The translations under genes and the position numbers were made by a program. A stretch of DNA of 64,000 nucleotides, taken from contig CAZDRX010000002.1 of assembly GCA_964508225.1 (NCBI GenBank), positions 1-64,000 on the forward strand. The letters run 5' to 3'. Below the pieces are notes generated by a model. That model saw only the letters and a list, made by a program, of their open reading frames with translations, did not search any database and was not told where the DNA came from. The stretch comes from CAZDRX01 sp964508225. GTDB taxonomy: Bacteria; Patescibacteriota; Gracilibacteria; Peribacterales; Peribacteraceae. This document shows, one piece after another, positions 7,546-16,714 of this stretch (its first letter is position 1; each line of letters starts with the position of its first letter).

Positions 7546-8853
7546 TTACCGGTGAGCGGCGATGTAGGTATAGATCTTTTCTCCGATCGTCGGCACGCCC
7601 GGGAAGAAGAGCACGGGCTGGAAGAACCACGTGACCGGCAGTTCGCCCAGGATGACGCGGAAGGCATAGAAGCCTTTCCGGTACGCTCCATCCGGCTTCC
7701 GGACGTGCATGGCTTCGCTGAGCGTCTTCAGATCGATAGAGGGTGCATACTTTTTCCGTGCATCCGGATCGTGGAAATTCACGAACGCGAGACGGTGCAG
7801 CCAGTCGAGGCTCCGGAGCGTTATCACCGTCTTGCTGCAGAAGCCGCACCGCCCGTCGAACAGGATGACGTACGGATCGGTGAAGCGGCGGTTGATCACC
7901 GCGCGGATCGCGCGGAAATCATTGTCGACGAGGAGTCCGAGGTACGCCGTGAACATCACGAAGGAGAACGTGCCCACATCGAGAAGAATGGCGATGGAGC
8001 CGTGCAGAAGCACGCCGCAGAGGATGAGCGCACGCTTGTAGGCGTCGAACGCCGTCGTCCGGAGCACGCCGGAAATCGTGAGGAGGCCGAGGGGGAGCAG
8101 CAACACCCACGCTGTCTGCGTGATGAGCGTGAAGTAACCGACCGTCGGGCTCAGGTGCGAGAGCATGTCCGCCATCCACGGGGTGATGCGGCGGAACATA
8201 TCGTGATGCAGCACGATCGCGATGGCTGCGCCGTTTCTCCACGTGATGCCGCCCCACTTGAGGATCGCAGATGCCACGTAGAGAATGCCGATCTGCCAGA
8301 GCAGAAGGCGGTACGGCCAGATCGGCATCGTGCGTACGGAAACGTCCTGATCCTTGCCTGTGGATTCTGCGAGACGGAACCGTCTCCAGAGATTGCCGAG
8401 TGTGAAACTGCGGTCACACGGGGAGAGCAGGAGGATGAATCCGATGAGACGGGTGGTCGTGTCTCCGCCGTCGAGCGCGATGAGTCCGTACTCATGGAAG
8501 GAGAAGAGGAGCACGATGGAGACGAGCAGTGACCACCGCGTCCAGATACCGACCGCGACGAGGAGCAGCGCGACGAGAAGGAAGAAATACAGCCACTCCG
8601 CAGTCGGTACGTTCACGTAGTCGATGATGGTGAAGCGCCACGCTTGCCGCGTCATCGTGGAGAGCATGGCATGCGGGAGGATTCCCTCCGGTCCGTAGTA
8701 CCGGTCCATGCTCGGCCACTGGACGGCCATCTCGAAGAACGTCACGAAGCCGAACGCCATGCGCATCATGCCGAATCCTGCCGCGGAGACAGGACGGAAC
8801 CAGAAGCGGTGCCACGCGCTTTTCTCTGCCGGTCGGGTCGGAGATGCGGGCAT
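7546..8853 (-). CDS. HTTM-domain membrane protein fused to a DCC (DUF393) thiol-oxidoreductase-like domain
   Basis: A 435-residue polytopic protein in two parts. The N-terminal two thirds are an HTTM domain (horizontally transferred transmembrane domain, related to vitamin K-dependent carboxylase), seen as multiple hydrophobic helices around YYGPEGILPH and LLLSPCDRSF. The last ~110 residues are a soluble DCC/DUF393 domain opening with ILFDGRCGFC, whose CxxC is the thioredoxin-like motif. The start is at 8853 because the upstream gene's stop overlaps it as TGATG. This implies translational coupling, and the longer frame would overlap that gene. HTTM proteins are usually encoded with a small partner such as the one upstream. 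The role is unknown, probably membrane redox chemistry. Confidence 0.82.
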   Translation of the reverse strand: MPASPTRPAEKSAWHRFWFRPVSAAGFGMMRMAFGFVTFFEMAVQWPSMDRYYGPEGILPHAMLSTMTRQAWRFTIIDYVNVPTAEWLYFFLLVALLLVAVGIWTRWSLLVSIVLLFSFHEYGLIALDGGDTTTRLIGFILLLSPCDRSFTLGNLWRRFRLAESTGKDQDVSVRTMPIWPYRLLLWQIGILYVASAILKWGGITWRNGAAIAIVLHHDMFRRITPWMADMLSHLSPTVGYFTLITQTAWVLLLPLGLLTISGVLRTTAFDAYKRALILCGVLLHGSIAILLDVGTFSFVMFTAYLGLLVDNDFRAIRAVINRRFTDPYVILFDGRCGFCSKTVITLRSLDWLHRLAFVNFHDPDARKKYAPSIDLKTLSEAMHVRKPDGAYRKGFYAFRVILGELPVTWFFQPVLFFPGVPTIGEKIYTYIAAHR

Positions 8854-9380
8854 CAGAGCGGGGGGCAGCGGGCGGAACCGAGGAGTTGGGATGTCTGGAA
8901 GAACCGCTTGCTCGACATCGTGGTGAGCGACGGGAGGTCCGATGGAAGAATGTGCCAACGGATGGTGAGACGGATGTCTTTGTCCGCCGAGTACGGGATT
9001 TCAGGACAGAGAGAGGTGAGGTAGGGGAGCGTGAGCCCGCTCCACGCACCGGCGATGCGGTCGAGCACTTTCATCTCTTTCACCTTGAGCCACCACGGGA
9101 GATCGGCGTACGTCATGACCATCGCCGTTTCCCAGCGGTCACCGGCGTTGCGTTCCACAATGAAGACCGGCACACGCCGCATCGGATCCGGAGAGAAGAT
9201 GTCCCAGTACTGCCACTGGCTGAGGCTGAGAATATACGGATCAGAAATATTCCTGAGCCCTTTCAGCGGTCCGAGGTACTGCAGCGGCACGTTGTAAAGC
9301 GTGACGGCCAGCATATGCCACAGGCAGAATCCGATGATGAGTGCTGAGAGGGCCGGGCGCGGCGAGTCTGAGGCCCGCAT
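8853..9380 (-). CDS. HTTM-associated partner membrane protein
   Basis: A 175-residue protein with one clear N-terminal membrane helix (residues ~10-30), followed by a soluble domain with aromatic and basic patches (SQWQYWDIFSPDP, YADLPWWLKVKE). The pattern 'W..FSPdP' and its position directly before an HTTM gene are characteristic of the small proteins that accompany HTTM-DCC proteins. The stop codon overlaps the next start as TGATG, so the two are translationally coupled and probably form a complex. Its own start lies 3 bases after the stop of the Trm11-like methyltransferase, making a three-gene operon. Confidence 0.75.
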   Translation of the reverse strand: MRASDSPRPALSALIIGFCLWHMLAVTLYNVPLQYLGPLKGLRNISDPYILSLSQWQYWDIFSPDPMRRVPVFIVERNAGDRWETAMVMTYADLPWWLKVKEMKVLDRIAGAWSGLTLPYLTSLCPEIPYSADKDIRLTIRWHILPSDLPSLTTMSSKRFFQTSQLLGSARCPPL

Positions 9381-9383
9381 GCC

Positions 9384-10611
9384 TTACTTCACGGGAGCAA
9401 GCAGCACGATCTCGCGGCCGACGAACTGCTCACTCCTGCGGTACATGAGCGAGAAGTGACCTTCGATCGCCGGACTTGCGTGCGGCGGCAGGGTGGGGCG
9501 GAACTTGAGGGCGGGGAGACGGTCCCAGAGCTTCTCGAGGTGGATCATCTTCTTCTGGGCGTACCAGACGGGCAGCGTCATNNNNNNNNNNCGTCATGAC
9601 GACGGGCACACCCGGCAGCGTGTCCGCAACGTTCTTCAGGAAGGTCGCGGCGAGTTCCTCGGCCTGCTTGCAGTACGCTTCCGCATCTTTCACGGTGGGA
9701 CGGCTTGTCAGCGCGGGGCCGAGCGTTCCCTCCGTGACGATCATCGCGGGCTTGTCCTTGAGGGCGAACGCTTTCGTTGCATCCTGCTTCCAGACGGTCG
9801 AATCGAGATCTTTCTTCGGGATCTTGAACGTTTTTCGTAGCCACTCGATATTCTTGTCCGTGCCGTTCACGGCCTTGAGTGCCATATCGGACGCGAGTGC
9901 GTTCATCCCCATGAGCAGTGCTTCCATCGGGACGACACCCGTGCCGCAGAACGGGTCGAGTACTGTCAGTGTGCCGGTCTTCGCGTCCTGCGCGCCTGCG
10001 AGGAAGCGGCCGAAGTTGAGGAGAATCTGCGCGAGCTTCGGGGGAAGGAGCCCCACCGTTGTGTCACGGACAGGCTTCTCCATATCGCGGAGCGTGTACG
10101 CCTTGATGTCCTGCGCGGCGACCGTGCGTCCGATCCAGAGCGTGTTCTTCTCCTGCAGGATGACGAGCTCGCAGCCGGATTTGGGATCGAGAAGGCCTTC
10201 ATCATGGAGCTGGATCGCCTTGGCGGGATCACGCTCGTTGCCGATGTAGCGGCTACTGACGCCGCGCGTCCTGAGGCCGTTCTTGCACACCTTGTAGAGG
10301 TCGCGCACGCGTCCCGGAGACACCCCGACCGTTCGCAGCGCGAACGTGGCCTTGCCCTTCACGGTCGCAAGTTCCGTTGCAAGGATCGTCGGCAGGTCGT
10401 CGAGCGTCACGACGGCATCCGTGATCTTCCTTGCGATGAGGACGGTGCCGCCGAGGCGCGAGAAGAGAGCCTGATTGATCTCGGCCTTCGTGCCGAAGCT
10501 GATGAATTGTGAACCGAAGAGCTGCCCGCGATCGAAATCGGGGAAGACGGCGGCGAGTTCGGCGATGCTGATCGAGGGATTGTTTCCTACCAGTGCGGCG
10601 TAGCTGTGCAT
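9384..10611 (-). CDS. Trm11/THUMP-type RNA methyltransferase, interrupted by a 10-N assembly gap
   Basis: Read on both sides of the gap this is one gene. The upstream part ends VPVVMT and the downstream part begins MTLPVWY. Six bases (CGTCAT on the plus strand) are duplicated at the two contig ends. Removing the 10 N and one copy restores a single frame of about 403 residues. The N-terminal ~170 residues look like a THUMP-type RNA-binding region. The C-terminal Rossmann domain has SAM motif I as VLDPFCGTGVVPMEALLMG. The catalytic [DN]PP[FY] motif of N2-guanine methyltransferases is replaced by TEGTLGP. Activity and target are therefore uncertain, though tRNA or rRNA is likely. Confidence 0.78.
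9582..9591. other. Scaffold gap (10 N)
   Basis: Ten undefined bases. The flanks end and begin with the same hexamer CGTCAT, and the joined sequence CGTCATGACG is a perfect palindrome. The gap is therefore probably a scaffolding artefact with a short contig overlap rather than missing DNA. Confidence 0.95.
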
Positions 10612-10637
10612 GGCTGAGAGTATAGACGACTTGCCGC

Positions 10638-12383
10638 TTAGCTGGCGAGGATCGAATTCGTGTACGCATCTTCGCGCAGTCGCAGAGCGTTCGCGCTGAA
10701 GTTATCGTCATTCAGCGTTGCCGTGACGTTACAAGGATACGATTCTCTCACAGCGTCTTTTTCGGTAGTAGGATCACCTTTCAAGCGTACGGGGTAAAAT
10801 TGTTTCTCGTGCAGATAGCAGTAGGACGTCAAAATCCTGCAATCATCGCCGAACGTCATGTGAGCGTTTCTGGTCATGCTTCGGAGTTTGCTGAGCACTT
10901 TCTGATTGTAATCCTCCCAGCTTTCCATCACTCCTGTCACCTGCACGTTGATGTGGATCAATGGAGGATGCTGCTGCTCCTTGCGGTTGTGCCTGTTTTT
11001 GAGAAGCACAGTCTTTGCCACTTTCAGCGCTTCCAGATCGTCACCTCTTCCCGGTTTCACCAGCACGACCGTGTTGCGCGGCTCGATCTCGAACCCTTCG
11101 CCGTAGGCGACCTTGTCTTCCGCATGCTCGATCTCCAGAGCAATCTTTTTGTCCTTGTTCGTCTCCAGTGACGTGTTCCGATTTCTCCGATGGAGTGTGT
11201 ACGCCACATTCCAGAGCGTTTGATACAGGAGTGCAGGCTTGAGCTGTTCAGGCAGGCCGTCGACCGTTTCAAGGATGCTCCGGATATGATCGAACAGGCG
11301 CTGATTGAAGACGACATTGTTCCGTGTTTTATTCACGGTGATGCGTGAGACCTCTTCAAGCAGATAGGATTCCATCGCCACGGTGCACTCCAGGTCTGTG
11401 AACATGGCTGCATCAGGCCCTTCCATGATTTCCCCCGGTTTCCGGTCGCTGACAAGCCGTTTTGTGACAACGTCATCAATAACCGATGTGAGGAAGCCGT
11501 CCTTGCCGCCCTTGAAGACGTCGGATGATTGCTTCAGAGGGAACTCTTGGGTGTCGAGGAGGCTGATAATTTTCTCGGTATTCAGTTCCTGTCCGCCCGG
11601 AAAAATGATGCGCTCCGCTCCATCGTACGTATTCGTCATGCCATGGAGCGCATACAGCTCAGATGGCTTGTAGATCTGTTGCACCGCTGTCGCCTGCTCA
11701 GAGACAGCTTTGAGAGCTAGTTCGTCGTTCTCATGGTGAGCGGCGCAGCCCGAACCCTTCGTTCCCTTCTCTGGGTTCTCCGGATCCATCGGTGGTGCGG
11801 AGTGCCCTAAGGCGATGAACAGCGCGGGACAGCCGGGGGTATGTTCTTCGGCATCGTTCACCACACTGTCCAATCGTTGCCAGTACGCCGCGTTGCCGCC
11901 ACCATCAAGAGCGACCTTGTTCCCGTCGGTCCGTGAAAATGTGACCGTCGTGATGGGATAGCCCTTTCCGTCGCTGCCGTGGACTCTTCCATCGATGCAT
12001 TTGCTGACGAAGAGTCGCGGGGCTCTCTTCTTGAAACTTTTGATGCGGTCTGCCATCCGTCGGAGCGTTTCGCTTGCCTTCGCATTCCCACGGAGATATT
12101 CCATCAGACGGAGGTTGGCTTCGAGACTTTCGGGTGGGAGCTCCTGTGCAAAGATCACATTTTGCCCGCTCTGGAATTCGTTTTTGCGGAAGCCGGCAGG
12201 CTTCTCCTGTGCATAGCCCGAAGCAGTGGCAGCAGCCCACAGAACGCCGCTTGCAAGAATCCCCATAAAGTCCCGCCGATGACAGTCTGTTGTTCCCTGG
12301 ATAGATTGCAGACTTTCCTCAGGGTCATGATTCGGGCAGGAATGGCCAGAAGCCGGTGCATGTGTCGGGGCGTGAAGAGCCAT
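10638..12383 (-). CDS. Tat-exported protein with a beta-carbonic-anhydrase (CsoSCA)-like Cys/His pattern
   Basis: A 581-residue protein. Near the N-terminus, R36-R37-D-F-M-G-I-L followed by a hydrophobic stretch and ASGYAQ is a twin-arginine signal with a signal-peptidase site. Residues ~65-120 are helical. Then comes C129-I-D131-G-R133, matching the C-x-D-x-R of beta-class carbonic anhydrases. Further on are H194 (ALGHS) and C213 (GSGCAAHH), giving a possible Cys-His-Cys zinc site. The spacing (65 and 19 residues) and overall length are closer to the carboxysomal CsoSCA type than to compact beta enzymes. No carboxysome genes are nearby. The family assignment is an inference from motifs; alternatively it is an unrelated metal protein. 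Confidence 0.5.
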   Translation of the reverse strand: MALHAPTHAPASGHSCPNHDPEESLQSIQGTTDCHRRDFMGILASGVLWAAATASGYAQEKPAGFRKNEFQSGQNVIFAQELPPESLEANLRLMEYLRGNAKASETLRRMADRIKSFKKRAPRLFVSKCIDGRVHGSDGKGYPITTVTFSRTDGNKVALDGGGNAAYWQRLDSVVNDAEEHTPGCPALFIALGHSAPPMDPENPEKGTKGSGCAAHHENDELALKAVSEQATAVQQIYKPSELYALHGMTNTYDGAERIIFPGGQELNTEKIISLLDTQEFPLKQSSDVFKGGKDGFLTSVIDDVVTKRLVSDRKPGEIMEGPDAAMFTDLECTVAMESYLLEEVSRITVNKTRNNVVFNQRLFDHIRSILETVDGLPEQLKPALLYQTLWNVAYTLHRRNRNTSLETNKDKKIALEIEHAEDKVAYGEGFEIEPRNTVVLVKPGRGDDLEALKVAKTVLLKNRHNRKEQQHPPLIHINVQVTGVMESWEDYNQKVLSKLRSMTRNAHMTFGDDCRILTSYCYLHEKQFYPVRLKGDPTTEKDAVRESYPCNVTATLNDDNFSANALRLREDAYTNSILAS

Positions 12384-12468
12384 GTGAGAAGGACAGGCCT
12401 ACCTGATAATTTCCAGGAAATCAAGCCTCTTAGAGGTCACTTTTCCTGATCAAGAAGCCAAAAGACAC

Positions 12469-12496
12469 TTGCGTTGCCGGTATTCGTTCCTAGAAT
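12469..12496 (+). promoter_or_regulatory. Promoter of the ATP synthase operon
   Basis: TTGCGT (12469-12474), a 16-base spacer and TAGAAT (12491-12496). Transcription should start near 12503, giving a leader of about 32 bases that is pyrimidine-rich near its end and has no Shine-Dalgarno sequence before ATG 12535. Confidence 0.6.
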
Positions 12497-12534
12497 GCAT
12501 GCGCAAGTTCGCCCCATTTCTCACCTCACTTCCT

Positions 12535-13902
<1,368 letters not shown>

Positions 13903-13917
13903 TTTCTCTCTGCATGC

Positions 13918-14349
13918 ATGTTTCACGTTGATGTCATCACACCAGAGGCCAAGATCTTCAGCGCCGACGCCGACTCGGTCAGCCTGCCCACGATCATGGG
14001 CGAAATCACGATTCTGCAGCACCACGTCCCGCTCGTGACGACGCTGGCCCCCGGCATGCTCACCGTCCGGCGCGGAAAAGAGGAGAACTACTTCGCGCTC
14101 TCACGGGGCGTCGTGGAGATCGAGGGCAATACCATCCGCGTCCTGAGCGACATCGCCGACCGCGTCGACACCATCGACGAACAGGCCGTGGTGGAAGCCA
14201 AGAAGCGTGCCGAGAACCTCCTCAAAGAGAAGCGCACCGATACCGAAGCCTTCACCGAAGCCTCCGCTCTCCTCGACCGCGAAATCGCGCGTCTGCGCGC
14301 CGTGCGTCGTCGCAGGAGTGAAGGCAGGCGCATTCCCCGTTCCTCCTGA
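13918..14349 (+). CDS. atpC: F-type ATP synthase subunit epsilon
   Basis: A 143-residue central-stalk subunit that couples rotation and can inhibit ATP hydrolysis. The N-terminal beta-sandwich (FHVDVITPEAKIFSADADSV, MGEITILQHHVPLVTTLAPG) is typical. It is followed by the two-helix C-terminal domain from about residue 90, which ends in an unusually arginine-rich tail (RAVRRRRSEGRR). It lies 15 bases after atpD and 2 bases before the AtpZ/I-like gene. Confidence 0.93.
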   Translation: MFHVDVITPEAKIFSADADSVSLPTIMGEITILQHHVPLVTTLAPGMLTVRRGKEENYFALSRGVVEIEGNTIRVLSDIADRVDTIDEQAVVEAKKRAENLLKEKRTDTEAFTEASALLDREIARLRAVRRRRSEGRRIPRSS

Positions 14350-14351
14350 TC

Positions 14352-14639
14352 ATGAGCCCTCTCAATCTCATCGTCGGCCCTACGCAACAGAAGAAGAATC
14401 CGCAGGAAATGAAGGTAGTGCACTCGAACATCAACGTCGCTGTTTCCATGGCGTACATCATCGCCGTTCCGGCCATCATCTTCAGTCTGCTCGGCAGATA
14501 CCTCGACCGGTACTTCGATACCCTCCTCTACTTCCCGCTCTGTATCGCCATCGGAATCCTCTTGTCCGGCATCGGGATCCTCTGGAAGACGAGGCAGGTG
14601 ATCCGCGAACGGTGGCCATCCCACGTCTCCCGCCCATGA
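14352..14639 (+). CDS. AtpZ/AtpI-like small membrane protein of the ATP synthase operon
   Basis: A 95-residue protein with two membrane helices (about residues 30-50 and 57-78) joined by a short loop LGRYLDRYFDT. This is the hairpin layout of AtpZ/AtpI (AtpQ in N-ATPase operons), proteins linked to magnesium or calcium supply and c-ring assembly. It sits directly before atpB, with which it overlaps by four bases (ATGA). The family is inferred from size, topology and position rather than a strong motif. Confidence 0.7.
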   Translation: MSPLNLIVGPTQQKKNPQEMKVVHSNINVAVSMAYIIAVPAIIFSLLGRYLDRYFDTLLYFPLCIAIGILLSGIGILWKTRQVIRERWPSHVSRP

Positions 14640-15460
14640 TCGAGATTCACACGCCCCCGCTGGCTTCGGAAACGATCGCGCATCTCGGTGCATTCGAGAT
14701 CCGCAACTCCATGCTCATGGCGTGGTTCGCCGTCGTCGTGCTCATCGCGATTGCCCTCACGGGCAAAATCCGTGGATACCGTATGGTGCCTGACAAATTC
14801 CAGAGCGTGCTTGAGCTCGTCGTCGGGGGACTCTTCGATTTCTTCAACAGCGTTCTCAGTGATCCGCAGCGCACCCGGAAGGTGTTTCCGCTTGTCGGCA
14901 CCCTCTTCCTCTTCATCGTGACCGCCAACTGGATGGGCATCCTCCCCGGCGTCGGCACCATCACGATCGACGGCGTGCATGAAGGGCAAGAGATGGCGCT
15001 GCCGGTCCTTCGTTCCATGAACGCGGACGTGAACATGACCCTTGCTCTCGCACTCACGGCGGTCGCCTGTGTGCAGCTCTACGGCATGGCCGAACTCGGA
15101 TTCTTCCACTACGCCAACAAGTTCATCGTTGCCCCGTGGAAAGACTTCACAGGCTCGTTCGTCGGCGTGCTCGAGATCATCGGCGAATTCTCGCGCATGA
15201 TCTCGTTCTCCTTCCGTCTCTTCGGCAACATCTTCGCCGGTGAGGTGCTCCTCGTCGTCGTCGCGCTGCTCGTGCCGTACATCGCACCCATTCCGTTCCT
15301 CGGGCTCGAGATCTTCGTCGGCGTCGTGCAGGGACTGGTATTCTCCATGCTCACCCTCGTCTTCGTGAACATGGCCATGACGTCGCATCACGACACGTCG
15401 CACGAGATGCCCGATATCACGAAGCTTGAGCTGTCACGCCGCGTGCTCAAGCAGTCCTGA
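14636..15460 (+). CDS. atpB: F-type ATP synthase subunit a
   Basis: The 274-residue proton-channel subunit of Fo. The essential arginine is R194 in SFRLFGNIFAGE, the family signature. Preceding helices include FLFIVTANWMGILPG. The ATG at 14636 overlaps the previous stop as ATGA and gives the normal N-terminus (MIEIHTPPLASETI). Much longer upstream readings run through atpC and atpZ and are rejected. It forms the half-channels that feed the c-ring encoded next. Confidence 0.95.
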   Translation: MIEIHTPPLASETIAHLGAFEIRNSMLMAWFAVVVLIAIALTGKIRGYRMVPDKFQSVLELVVGGLFDFFNSVLSDPQRTRKVFPLVGTLFLFIVTANWMGILPGVGTITIDGVHEGQEMALPVLRSMNADVNMTLALALTAVACVQLYGMAELGFFHYANKFIVAPWKDFTGSFVGVLEIIGEFSRMISFSFRLFGNIFAGEVLLVVVALLVPYIAPIPFLGLEIFVGVVQGLVFSMLTLVFVNMAMTSHHDTSHEMPDITKLELSRRVLKQS

Positions 15461-15501
15461 CCCGCGTTTTACTTCCTTTATTCCTCTTTCCCCCTTATCC
15501 C

Positions 15502-15762
15502 ATGGCTGGAGAAAACGTAGAAACCGCCGCCTCTCTCAGTGCGCTCGCTGACCGCAACTTCAGCGCCGCACTCACGATGATGATCGGCCCGTCCATCGCC
15601 GCACTCGGCATTTCCTTCATCGGCAGCAAGTCCTGCGATGCGATCAGCCGCAATCCGGAGGCCGCTCCGAAGATCCAGACCGTCACGATCCTCACCGCTG
15701 CCTTCACGGAAGCGATCGCCATCTACTGTCTCGTCATCGCGCTCATCCTCAAATTCGTCTGA
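15502..15762 (+). CDS. atpE: F-type ATP synthase subunit c (predicted proton-specific)
   Basis: An 86-residue hairpin of two membrane helices with the polar loop SRNPEA at 50-54. The ion-carrying glutamate is E70, in the context TEAIAIYCLV. Aligned on the loop and on E70 against sodium-type rings (Ilyobacter), the sodium ligands Q and S/T are replaced: Q32 corresponds to I36 and the residues after the glutamate are A-I, not S-T. The ring should therefore carry protons. The leader 15470-15501 is a long CU-rich tract with no Shine-Dalgarno site. Confidence 0.95.
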   Translation: MAGENVETAASLSALADRNFSAALTMMIGPSIAALGISFIGSKSCDAISRNPEAAPKIQTVTILTAAFTEAIAIYCLVIALILKFV

Positions 15763-15788
15763 TCCTCTTTTCTTTCTCTTTCTGATTC

Positions 15789-16298
15789 ATGGACGAGCTT
15801 CTCGCCAAACTCGGCATTCACTGGACGCAACTGCTTGCGCAGATCGTCAACTTCGCCATCGTCGCCGGTGCTCTCACGTATTTCCTGTACCACCCGCTCC
15901 TCGATGTCATCGAAGAGCGTCAGAAGCGCATCAGGAAGTCCCTCGAGGACGCCGAACGGATCGCGCGTCAGCGTGAAGAGCTGGACCGTATCCGGACCGA
16001 CGCGCTTGCCAAAGTGGACCGTGAAACCGGTGAAATCCTCACCCATGCGAGGGAAGATGCCGAAAAGCTCCGTCAGGAGCTTCTGGCCGCCGCTCACCGC
16101 GAGGCCGATGCTGTCATGATCCGTGCCCGCAAGCAGATCGAAGAAGAGCGTCAGAAAGTCTTCTCCGAAGCGCAGCAGAAGATCACGGGCATGATCATCC
16201 GCATGACCGAATCGCTCATCGAACGTGAATTCTCTCCCGCGGACCAGAAGCGCATCATCGTGAAGCTTGAGCAGGATCTTCCCGCACTCGCACGATGA
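15789..16298 (+). CDS. atpF: F-type ATP synthase subunit b
   Basis: The 169-residue peripheral-stalk subunit. A single N-terminal membrane helix (about 15-37, QIVNFAIVAGALTYFLYHPLLDVI) is followed by a long charged coiled coil up to ~150. This anchors F1 to the membrane as a homodimer. The leader is again CU-rich (15763-15788). It overlaps atpH by 4 bases (ATGA), so the two stalk subunits are translationally coupled. Confidence 0.93.
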   Translation: MDELLAKLGIHWTQLLAQIVNFAIVAGALTYFLYHPLLDVIEERQKRIRKSLEDAERIARQREELDRIRTDALAKVDRETGEILTHAREDAEKLRQELLAAAHREADAVMIRARKQIEEERQKVFSEAQQKITGMIIRMTESLIEREFSPADQKRIIVKLEQDLPALAR

Positions 16299-16693
16299 CG
16301 TACTCCGTCACACTCGCACGGGCTCTCCTCGATGTCGCGCATGACCTGCCGCCTGACCAGCAGGCACACGCTTGCGAGGCCGCACTCGTGCTGCTCCGTC
16401 AGCGTTCCCCGCGCAGTGTGGCCGGATTCGGCCGCGTCGTGCAGCAGGAACTCCGCCGTCGCAGCTCGCATGTGCAGGTCATCGTCACCACCCCGACGGG
16501 AACCCTCGGTGACCGGAAGGATTCCTTCCGTAGGACCCTCGAGGATATGGCCAAGAAGCCGGTTCGTTTCCTGGAGGAATCCGGGGAAGAACTCCTCGGT
16601 GGCGCCGTGGTCCGCATGGGCGACGAGCACTACGACGGCAGTCTCCAGTCCGCGCTCCAGCGACTCGAATCCTCACTCCTCCAGCCTCTGTAA
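16295..16693 (+). CDS. atpH: F-type ATP synthase subunit delta, shortened
   Basis: A 132-residue protein in the atpH position. Its C-terminal half is recognisable as delta/OSCP: strand VQVIVTTPTG, then ELLGGAVVRMGDEHYDGSLQSALQRL, matching the family's 'GG..v+.gd...D.Sl...L..L' pattern. Normal delta has about 175-180 residues with a six-helix N-terminal domain that binds the tip of F1. Here only ~45 residues precede the C-terminal domain. It may bind F1 differently or be trimmed by reductive evolution. No frameshift is visible: the ATGA overlap with atpF fixes the start. Confidence 0.85.
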   Translation: MTYSVTLARALLDVAHDLPPDQQAHACEAALVLLRQRSPRSVAGFGRVVQQELRRRSSHVQVIVTTPTGTLGDRKDSFRRTLEDMAKKPVRFLEESGEELLGGAVVRMGDEHYDGSLQSALQRLESSLLQPL

Positions 16694-16714
16694 TTTCAAT
16701 TCCTCTCCTTACTC

